Of a DNA stretch of 64,000 nt, positions 8,701-14,630 are shown one piece after another. The position numbers and the translations under genes were made by a program. The notes under the pieces are model-generated. The model was not told the origin of the DNA. It saw only the letters and a program-made list of their open reading frames with translations, and searched no databases. The DNA comes from Alphaproteobacteria bacterium (GTDB lineage Bacteria; Myxococcota_A; UBA796; UBA2385), in the NCBI GenBank assembly GCA_020632755.1, contig JACKEY010000004.1:931488-995487 (forward strand), in the 5' to 3' direction. Every line of letters starts with the position of its first letter. Position 1 is the first letter of the stretch.

Positions 8701-8746
8701 TCGAGGTGGTGGGCGATGCTGGACGAGGTTCGAACCTGAGCGATCG
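8701..8746. repeat. tRNA 3'-end-like repeat, copy A
   Basis: The sequence begins TCGAGGTGGTGGGC and continues with GGACGAGGTTCGAACCTG. Read on the minus strand it ends in CATCGCCCACCA after a GGTTCGAACC T-loop, like the 3' end of a tRNA; the real tRNA-Val at 20796 also ends in ATCGCCCACCA. No matching 5' half (GGGCGAT) lies nearby, so it is not a gene. A close copy is at 12335-12380. Such fragments are typical of attachment sites left by tRNA-targeting integrating elements. That reading is inference. Confidence 0.5.
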
Positions 8747-8826
8747 ACCAGGAAGGTCGAAGCGAGGGTGCCTGGAGCGGCTGGCAATGGCATGGAGTCC
8801 CTCCTGTCGACGTGTGGCTGACCTGT

Positions 8827-8865
8827 CCTTACGTAGAGGTAAGGATTCGATCCGGAGGTAAGGAT
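8827..8865. promoter_or_regulatory. Putative operator of the toxin-antitoxin pair
   Basis: CCTTAC (8827-8832) and GTAAGG (8839-8844) form an inverted repeat. The unit AGGTAAGGAT occurs twice (8837-8846 and 8856-8865), 19 bp apart, and the second copy runs into the ATG at 8864. AbrB-type antitoxins usually repress their own promoter through repeats of this kind. Confidence 0.5.
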
Positions 8866-9121
8866 GGCGACCTCGAAGGTCACCGCCAAGGGCCAGATCA
8901 CGATCCCCAAGGCCATTCGCGACGCGCTCGGGGTGGACACCGGCGACCGGGTCGAGTTCGTGGTCCGGGCCGATGGCGTGGTCGAGATGATCGCCCGGAC
9001 CCGCCCCCTCCTCTCCCTGGCTGGCATCCTCGGCGAGCGGCGTCTCGGTGTCACCGTCGAGGACATGGACGAAGCCATCGCCGAGCAGGTGGGGCGCGAG
9101 GGTGAGGGGGCCCGCTCGTGA
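8864..9121 (+). CDS. AbrB/MazE-type antitoxin (SpoVT-AbrB domain)
   Basis: A protein of 85 residues. Residues 3-48 are a swapped-hairpin AbrB DNA-binding domain, with the typical KVTAKGQITIPKAIRDALGV and GDRVEFVV. The C-terminal 35 residues are acidic and helical (VEDMDEAIAEQV) and would wrap the partner toxin. A GGAGG site lies 5 bases upstream. The stop overlaps the GTG of the PIN-domain toxin gene. Together they form a type II toxin-antitoxin pair of the VapBC kind, likely autoregulated through the repeats just upstream. Confidence 0.9.
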   Translation: MATSKVTAKGQITIPKAIRDALGVDTGDRVEFVVRADGVVEMIARTRPLLSLAGILGERRLGVTVEDMDEAIAEQVGREGEGARS

Positions 9122-9513
9122 TCGGGCTCGACACCAGCATCCTGGTCCGCTTCCTGGTGCGAGACGACGAGGCGCAGCACGCGGCGGCAGTCGCAGCGCT
9201 TCGGCGGGGCGCGGACGCCGGCGAGACCTTCTTCGTCGGGGATGTGGTCCTGGCCGAGGTCTGCTGGGTGTTGAGCAGCCGCTACCGCTGCGGCCGAGAC
9301 GAACTGGCCGCCGTGGTGCGGCAGCTCACCGAGGCCGAGGAGCTGGTGTTCGAGTCGACGGAGCGGGTGGTGCGGGCGCTTCGCGCATTCCAGCACGGAA
9401 AGGGAGGCTTCGCTGACTACCTGATCGGGTCGAGGGCCCACGACGCTGGCTGCTCGACCGTGCTCACCTTCGACCGCGCGCTCAGGGCCGAGGCGGGCTT
9501 CGAGAGCCCGTGA
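9118..9513 (+). CDS. vapC: PIN-domain ribonuclease toxin (VapC-like)
   Basis: A protein of 131 residues with a GTG start that overlaps the antitoxin stop (GTGA). The four acidic PIN residues are visible: D5 (GLDTSILVR), E47 (VLAEVCW), D100 (FADYLIG) and D119 (LTFDRAL). PIN toxins are Mg-dependent RNases that cut tRNA or rRNA. The AbrB-type protein encoded upstream would neutralise it. All catalytic positions are intact, so the toxin is probably active. The pair follows the tRNA-like repeat at 8701, which hints at acquisition by transfer. Confidence 0.9.
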   Translation: MIGLDTSILVRFLVRDDEAQHAAAVAALRRGADAGETFFVGDVVLAEVCWVLSSRYRCGRDELAAVVRQLTEAEELVFESTERVVRALRAFQHGKGGFADYLIGSRAHDAGCSTVLTFDRALRAEAGFESP

Positions 9514-9805
9514 GCGGCCCGCAGTTCGAACTCTCGCGACGGCCCATGAACGCTCGGAGGATGGAGTCCTGGAGCGGTTTCGGGGGGTGAGGGGGCAGGC
9601 GCTGCTGTGAGCGGGGAGCGGCCCGCCGATCTGCTCGGCCGCTGGTGGCAACGTCCACGCCGGCGGCGTGGTGGCGGGCACGTCGAGGAGGCGGTCTGAG
9701 CCGGGGGGCCATCAGCCTGTCGGTGGGCACGCGCCACCCGCCGGAGACGCTCAGGCGGCGTGAACGCGCCGCACGTCACACCCGACTCCTCCTTCCCGTC
9801 GGCCC
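9514..9805. other. Intergenic stretch with no gene recognised
   Basis: 292 bases between the PIN toxin stop and the stop of the convergent sulfotransferase gene. Open frames here are shadows without ribosome sites or recognisable protein features. I see no clear terminator or repeat. Confidence 0.5.
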
Positions 9806-10654
9806 TCATGACGGGCATCCCGAACCGGGATCCGACGGGGCCGGTGCGGGCAGCGGACCCGGGACGCGGTGCACGCGTCGGAGCCAGGCATTCTTCCAGG
9901 CCCCGGGCAGGCGGGCGTGCAGGGCGTTCATCTCGCCGAGCAGGGCGGTGGGCAGCACGCGCTCGGTGTGGATCGAGGTGTAGAAGCGATCGAAGAGGTC
10001 GACGGCCTCCTCGTCGAGCAGGCCCGTGACGTCGACGTCCGGGGCCTCCTGGGTGCGGAGCCCGGGCTGGACCGCCGCGACCGCTGCTTCGACGTCTCCC
10101 CCGCCGAGCCAGCCCAGCACGCCGGCGATCTCCTCGTCGCTGCGCTCGAGCACCCGGTCGTAGCTGACCAGGTGGAAGGGGTAGCGTCGCAGGGAGACGT
10201 CGCGGACGAGGTGGTAGACCTCGAACCACCACTCCACGGGCAGGGGCAGCTCGGGGCGACGCGGAGGGGCGCTCAGGCCGGCCCGCTCCCGTGCCGCGGC
10301 GCTCTCGGCCTCGAGGCGCTCCATGGACCGGGTGTACTCACGCCAGGGCCGGATGGTGGCGACGACCTGGGTGATGAAGGCGCGATCCGTGCGGATCAGG
10401 CCCGGGATGAAGACCTTCAGGGCGTGCTCCCGGGTGTCCTCGGGGTGCAGGTACACACCGGTCTGCGGGTCGGGGTTGGTGGCGAAGTAGACCCCGGCCC
10501 GCAGCCGGGACTCGTAGAAGCCGGCCGGGTTCGCCGCCTGCAGCTGCTCGAAGCGCTGAGGCATGGCGTCGCCGATGACCGGGAAGCCGGCCGCGGCCAG
10601 GATCTGCATCCACATGCTCGTGCCCGAGCGCTTGGTGCCCGTGACGATGATCAC
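9806..10654 (-). CDS. Sulfotransferase family protein
   Basis: A protein of 282 residues with a GTG start. The N-terminus MIIVTGTKRSGTSMWMQIL carries the P-loop-like 5'-phosphosulfate binding motif (PxxGTxW-like) of PAPS-dependent sulfotransferases. A later PFHLVSYDRVLE stretch resembles the region before the 3'-phosphate binding motif. It would transfer sulfate from PAPS to a lipid, sugar or peptide. The acceptor is unknown. The start overlaps the stop of the ferritin-like lipoprotein gene (GTGA), so the two are co-translated, an unusual pairing. The C-terminal tail is Pro-rich and ends without a known domain. Confidence 0.75.
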   Translation of the reverse strand: MIIVTGTKRSGTSMWMQILAAAGFPVIGDAMPQRFEQLQAANPAGFYESRLRAGVYFATNPDPQTGVYLHPEDTREHALKVFIPGLIRTDRAFITQVVATIRPWREYTRSMERLEAESAAARERAGLSAPPRRPELPLPVEWWFEVYHLVRDVSLRRYPFHLVSYDRVLERSDEEIAGVLGWLGGGDVEAAVAAVQPGLRTQEAPDVDVTGLLDEEAVDLFDRFYTSIHTERVLPTALLGEMNALHARLPGAWKNAWLRRVHRVPGPLPAPAPSDPGSGCPS

Positions 10655-11997
10655 GCGGCGAGGCTGCGCGCGAGCAGGGAGGCGGCCACCGGTCGGATGA
10701 CCTCCTCCAGGCAGCGACGAACGGCAGCGGTCTGCTCCTCGGCCGGCAGGAGGCCGTGGGCGACGAGGGCGGGGGAGGTCCAGGCCTCGGACACGGGCTC
10801 GGGGTCGACGCTGTTGATGCAGGCCATGATGGCCCGGCGGACCTCGTCGCCGCCCTGCTCGACGGCCCAGGCCAGGGTCTTCCAGGCCAGCTCGGCGTGC
10901 TCGGTCTCGTCCCGGACGATGATCGCGAGCTTCTCGCGCACGACGGGGTCCGTGGCCCGCTCGAGGGCCCGGGCGGCCAGCCAGGCTGCGATGGTCTCGC
11001 CCACGGCGCCGTCGCGAACGGTCCAGACGGCGAGCGCGGCGAGGCTGCCGGCCACCGGCGCGCTCTCGCCCAGGGGCATGGGGGCGGGTCCGCGGGTGGT
11101 GCCGGCGTAGCGGCTGGCGAGGCTGAAGCAGTCGATGGCGTGCTGGACCTCCTGGCTCGCGGCTCGCTGCGCGGCCAGCAGCAGCTCGGGGGGCGCGCCG
11201 TGCGCCAGCAGGTCCAGGGCGAAGCGGTGGAAGCCGGCGACGGACGAGTGCTCCGCCGCGGCGTTCTTGAGCCAGAAGGCCGCCAGCGCGTCGCGCTCCT
11301 GCGCCGTCAGGGCGTCGACGTCCACCGCCACCGGGACCCGCCAGGAGGGGTCGTCACTCACCTCGGTGGTGACGGGCTGGGCGTCGTGGTCCAGGTAAGG
11401 GCGGCCGTAGCCGCAGCAGCTCCAGGGCTGGCACTCCATCTCGTAGGTGCAGATGGCGCCGTCCTGGTCGACCAGCTCGATGTTGCGGCAGGTGTCGTAG
11501 TAGTCGTCGTCGTAGTAGTGGGCCAGCTCGCTTCGCTCCCGGTCTTCGATGACGAGCGACTCGATCTCGACGGACTCGGCGTCTGCACAGTCGGTGCCCA
11601 GGTCTTCCCGGTTCCACCCCGAGGTCTCGAACTCCGGACAGTGGACCGTGTACGTGCAGGAGACCTCGTACTCGTTCTCGCTCTGATCCTGGAGCGCCGT
11701 CACCTCGCAGTCGCCGTAGTCGTACTCGTTGTCGAGGAAGGCCGACTGGTGCCCGATGACCGGGCAGGTGTCCTCGCCATCCTGCAGGTAGTACTCCGCG
11801 GTGATGTCGTAGTAGTGGTTCTCTGTGTCCGTGCAGTCGTAGGGCGAGCCCCACGTGCAGCCCGTGAGCGCGGGCAGGCCCACGCCCGAGAACGACAGGA
11901 TCGCCGCAAGGAAGCGGCGGCGCAGGGCCACGAGCTCCGGGGAGCTCCGCCGGGGCGCCAGGGGGGTCGTGAGCGGCAGGTCTCTCAGGGGGATCAT
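10651..11997 (-). CDS. Lipoprotein with a C-terminal ferritin-like di-iron domain, probable Tat substrate
   Basis: A protein of 448 residues from ATG 11997. The N-terminus has a twin-arginine-like RRRFL (R26-L30), a hydrophobic segment and a lipobox LTGC (Cys47). Residues about 50-220 are Cys-, Tyr- and Asp-rich with clustered YYDDDYYD. Residues about 230-440 form a four-helix ferritin-like domain with the di-iron ligand set E249, E283xxH286, a helix-3 Glu near ALERA, and E364xxH367. Tat export of a protein that takes up its metal in the cytoplasm makes sense. The role may be iron oxidation or peroxide handling at the cell surface. It is first of an operon with the sulfotransferase (4-bp overlap). 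Confidence 0.75.
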   Translation of the reverse strand: MIPLRDLPLTTPLAPRRSSPELVALRRRFLAAILSFSGVGLPALTGCTWGSPYDCTDTENHYYDITAEYYLQDGEDTCPVIGHQSAFLDNEYDYGDCEVTALQDQSENEYEVSCTYTVHCPEFETSGWNREDLGTDCADAESVEIESLVIEDRERSELAHYYDDDYYDTCRNIELVDQDGAICTYEMECQPWSCCGYGRPYLDHDAQPVTTEVSDDPSWRVPVAVDVDALTAQERDALAAFWLKNAAAEHSSVAGFHRFALDLLAHGAPPELLLAAQRAASQEVQHAIDCFSLASRYAGTTRGPAPMPLGESAPVAGSLAALAVWTVRDGAVGETIAAWLAARALERATDPVVREKLAIIVRDETEHAELAWKTLAWAVEQGGDEVRRAIMACINSVDPEPVSEAWTSPALVAHGLLPAEEQTAAVRRCLEEVIRPVAASLLARSLAA

Positions 11998-12303
11998 GGC
12001 GACGGGCTCTCCGGTCTGCGGCGGGGGGAGCATACGTTCCGGGGCTGCAGTCCGCGGAGGTCGCGTTCCCCTGGACGACGAGGCAGGTACGGTGCCGCAT
12101 GGCGCATCCCCTCCGTCGCGGGGCGAACCGGCTCTGGCGGACCGGCATGGCCCCGGTCGGCGCCCGGTACTGCCCGGGCGGCCTGCACGCCGATCGACTC
12201 GGCCCACGTCGACAAGCTGGAGGGCCGCATCGCGGAGGTCTTCTTCCAGGACGAGCGGCGGCAGGTTCTCGAGGGCGAGAGACGAGCCCCCCGCGAGACG
12301 ACG

Positions 12304-12333
12304 AAGCCCCCTCCGGCGGACCGGAGGGGGCTT
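12304..12333. terminator. Perfect 13-bp hairpin
   Basis: AAGCCCCCTCCGG (12304-12316) and CCGGAGGGGGCTT (12321-12333) pair exactly around a CGGA loop. It has the form of a strong rho-independent terminator with a short A/T edge on either side. No gene ends just before it on either strand, and it abuts the tRNA-like repeat at 12335. It may be a remnant of a deleted or exchanged gene. Confidence 0.65.
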
Positions 12334-12334
12334 G

Positions 12335-12380
12335 TCGAGGTGGTGGGCCTTGTTGGACGAGGTTCGAACCTGGGTCATCG
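12335..12380. repeat. tRNA 3'-end-like repeat, copy B
   Basis: The first 14 bases (TCGAGGTGGTGGGC) match copy A at 8701 exactly, and TGGACGAGGTTCGAACCTG is shared too. Only a few positions differ over about 45 bp. On the minus strand it reads GGTTCGAACC then AAGGCCCACCA, the look of a tRNA T-arm and acceptor end. The matching 5' GGGCCTT is missing. Like copy A it lies just upstream of a two-gene toxin-antitoxin-like module. Confidence 0.5.
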
Positions 12381-12447
12381 GCTCGGAGGGGTGGAGCAGT
12401 GCCGACGAGGCGCTGTCGAGGTCGCTCTTGTGATCGGAACGAGAATA

Positions 12448-12476
12448 TTGACTGCGCGAATGGAGCAGACTATGTT
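12448..12476 (+). promoter_or_regulatory. Sigma-70-type promoter giving a leaderless transcript
   Basis: TTGACT (12448-12453) and TATGTT (12471-12476) are separated by exactly 17 bases, close to the housekeeping consensus. The ATG of the next gene is 7 bases after the -10 box, where transcription should start. The mRNA would then be leaderless, and no ribosome site is seen. The area is AT-richer than the rest of the window. Confidence 0.65.
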
Positions 12477-12482
12477 CCTTGC

Positions 12483-13061
12483 ATGTTCAAGGACGCTGAC
12501 CTCGAAGAGGCGCTGACCACCCTTGGCCAGTTCCTCCAGGCCCGAGACGAGGCGTACGACGTCGTCGTCATCGGTGGTGGTGCATTGCTGCTGCTCGGAC
12601 TCGTCGAGCGCCCGACGAAGGACCTGGACGCAGTTGCGCGGGTAGAGGGGGAACGGTGGGTCCGTGCCGAGCCCTTTCCGGCCGGCCTCAGCCGCGCCAT
12701 CGAGGAGGTCGCAGCCGCCCTCGACCTGCAAGAGGACTGGCTGAACCCGGGTCCAGCAGACCTCGTGGATCTGGGGCTTCCCGATGGCTTCGAGGAGCGT
12801 GCCACTGTTCGAACCTACGGGACGCTGACCATCCGCCTCGCTGCCGTCGAGGACCTGGTCGCCTTCAAGCTCTACGCCGCCGCGGACCACTGGCCGGATC
12901 AGAGCAGACACCTCGCGGATCTGCGGCGGCTCGGGCCGACGCCGGAGCGGCTCGTCACCGCGGCGAGGTGGTGCCGGACCCACGACCCCTCCGACGGCTT
13001 CCGCGACCTGCTCCTGCTGCCCGTGCTCGCGGAGCTGGGCGTCGAGGACCCCGATGTATAG
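12483..13061 (+). CDS. Nucleotidyltransferase-fold protein of the DUF6036/AbiEii type
   Basis: A protein of 192 residues. The N-terminal half has the polymerase-beta-like nucleotidyltransferase signature VVIGGGALLLLGL (G31-G33) followed by R43-P44-T45 and the metal-binding pair D47-x-D49. The stretch AVEDLVAFKLYA and a DLRRL helix match the C-terminal helical part of AbiEii-like enzymes. Such proteins transfer nucleotides to tRNA or proteins and often act as toxins or antitoxins. The start ATG fits a leaderless transcript from the promoter at 12448. The stop overlaps the next gene by 8 bases. Which partner is toxic cannot be told from the sequence. Confidence 0.75.
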   Translation: MFKDADLEEALTTLGQFLQARDEAYDVVVIGGGALLLLGLVERPTKDLDAVARVEGERWVRAEPFPAGLSRAIEEVAAALDLQEDWLNPGPADLVDLGLPDGFEERATVRTYGTLTIRLAAVEDLVAFKLYAAADHWPDQSRHLADLRRLGPTPERLVTAARWCRTHDPSDGFRDLLLLPVLAELGVEDPDV

Positions 13062-13962
13062 CCATGAACTGCGAGAGGCACTGGTCGAGCTGGGGTGGAG
13101 CTTGTTCACCGAGCTAGGCGTCCCCGGCGTCGTGCGCCATCACCAGGGGATTGCCCTCGATCCCGAGCCGATCGTCGTCGCTGCCCCGGCGCTGTTCGAG
13201 CTGGATCCTCGCCTGCGCGATCAGGTGTACGGCTGGTGCGCCACCCACGCCGGCCGCCTCTCGGTGAGCCGCCTGCAGGGGTTGTCCCGAGACCTCCCCG
13301 AGCCTGCTGGCAAGGCATTCCACGAGCTCGCCGCGACCCTACGCCAGCATGCGAAGGTGCGCTGGCCCGATGACGGTGAGCCGCCATGGCCTCGCGCTCC
13401 CGCCGTGAAGCCTCGCCGACTGCCGCTGGAGCGCCCTTCACTGCTGCGCTTCCGAGCACGCGCGCTCTGCGGGGTCGGGGCGAGGGCCGACGTGATCAGC
13501 GAGCTGATCGCTCGCTCCGACAGGTGGACGCGCGCTTCGGACCTGGCCGATCTGGGGTTCTCGAAGCGAGCGATCGCCGGGATCCTCGCGGAGCTGGCCG
13601 AGGCCGGGCTGGCGAAGCAGCTCGTCGAGGGCAACGCCTTGACCTTCCAGCTCTCCCACCCGGAGCTCCTCGTCGAGCTGCTGGGTGCCCACGACCTGAG
13701 CTACCCGCCCTGGCGCCGGATCGTGACGACCGTGCTCCTCCTCCTCGAGCTGCCGAGCATCGAGGACGCAAGCCCGGCCGTACGGCGGGTCGAGGCGAAC
13801 AACCGTCGCGAAGCGCTGCGAAGGCTCGCTGACCAGACCAGGCTCGACGCGCCCCCACCGACGCGCGGGAGACCGGACGCCTGGGAGGCGCTGATGTCGT
13901 GGGCGACCGGCGTTGCCGTCGCTTTCGCCGACGGCAGCTCGCCCGCGTTCGACGGGCCGTAG
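13054..13962 (+). CDS. Winged-helix-like partner of the nucleotidyltransferase
   Basis: A protein of 302 residues that begins inside the previous gene (ATG at 13054, overlap 8 bases). Residues about 150-195 look like a winged helix: RADVISELIARSD, TRASDLADLGFSKRAIAGIL as a helix-turn-helix, then EAGLAKQL and a wing strand. The N-terminal 110 residues are helical and unassigned. The pairing of a nucleotidyltransferase with a winged-helix protein recalls AbiE systems, where AbiEi is the DNA-binding antitoxin, but the order is reversed here and the helix-turn-helix is central. I do not recognise the family further. Confidence 0.65.
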   Translation: MYSHELREALVELGWSLFTELGVPGVVRHHQGIALDPEPIVVAAPALFELDPRLRDQVYGWCATHAGRLSVSRLQGLSRDLPEPAGKAFHELAATLRQHAKVRWPDDGEPPWPRAPAVKPRRLPLERPSLLRFRARALCGVGARADVISELIARSDRWTRASDLADLGFSKRAIAGILAELAEAGLAKQLVEGNALTFQLSHPELLVELLGAHDLSYPPWRRIVTTVLLLLELPSIEDASPAVRRVEANNRREALRRLADQTRLDAPPPTRGRPDAWEALMSWATGVAVAFADGSSPAFDGP

Positions 13963-14012
13963 GTCGGGATGTGGCCGCTTCCAGGGCTGGTCGCAGCCCG
14001 ACCGAGGTCTGC

Positions 14013-14630
14013 CTACCGGCGAGCCACCACGAACCCGATGGGGAGCAAGCCGGGCACCAGCTCGGCCTGCTCCACCGTGAAGCCGGCGTCGGCGACCGCA
14101 CTGCGCAGCGTCTCCAGCGTGAAGCGCCTTCGCCCGGGGAAGGACACCGCCGCGAGCGCCGTCGAGACTGCTCGGGAGCGCCAGTCCTGGGCGTGGCAGT
14201 AGGTCGGCACCACCAACGAGCCACCGGGCACCAGCACGGTCGCCAACGCCTGCAGGGCCCCCTCGAGGTCCGGCACCAGGTGCAGGACGTTGGCCGCGAC
14301 GACGGCGTCGAAGCTGCGCTCGGGCTCTCCCAACGCGTACAGGTCGCGCTGGGAGAAGGTGGCGTTGCCGTGGTGACCGGCCCGAGCGCGTGCCTGGGCG
14401 ACCATCGCCTCGGCGTAGTCGGTGGCCAGCAGCCCGCCGACGACCGGTGCGAGCGCGTCGCTGAACAGGCCGGTCCCGCAGGCGATCTCCAGCACTCGGC
14501 CCAGGCCTTCGACGGCGGCCGCCGAGAGCTCGATGGCCTCTGGCAGCGGGCCGCCCAGCAGCCGCATGGGGCGGTCGTACCGTGCTGCGTGGCGCTCCCA
14601 GAAGGACCGCCCCTCGGTGGATGTCGTCAC
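14013..14630 (-). CDS. Class I SAM-dependent methyltransferase
   Basis: A protein of 205 residues with a GTG start at 14630. It carries the Rossmann methyltransferase motifs: motif I VLEIACGTGLFS (about residues 44-55), an acidic residue after LLATDYAEA, and the post-motifs FDAVVAANVLHLV and LVPGGSLVVPTY. Small-molecule methyltransferases of the UbiE/type 11 class look like this. The start overlaps the stop of the czcA-like gene (GTGA), so it is the last gene of the metal efflux operon. A role in methylating a metal or metalloid, or a metal-related metabolite, is possible but only inferred from position. Confidence 0.8.
   Translation of the reverse strand: MTTSTEGRSFWERHAARYDRPMRLLGGPLPEAIELSAAAVEGLGRVLEIACGTGLFSDALAPVVGGLLATDYAEAMVAQARARAGHHGNATFSQRDLYALGEPERSFDAVVAANVLHLVPDLEGALQALATVLVPGGSLVVPTYCHAQDWRSRAVSTALAAVSFPGRRRFTLETLRSAVADAGFTVEQAELVPGLLPIGFVVARR

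Larger units (their letters stand above)
11998..12482. other. Intergenic region between divergent genes
   Basis: 485 bases without a convincing gene. In order it holds the upstream region of the ferritin-like lipoprotein gene, a strong hairpin (12304-12333), a tRNA-like repeat (12335-12380) and a promoter (12448-12476). The frame of the nucleotidyltransferase gene stays open back to about 12099, but that part has no ribosome site and looks non-coding. Confidence 0.6.

Noticed and set aside
8701..8746. Complete tRNA gene on the minus strand at copy A (and likewise copy B at 12335).
   Set aside because: The T-arm and acceptor 3' end are there, but no D arm, anticodon arm or matching 5' acceptor strand lies within 100 bases.
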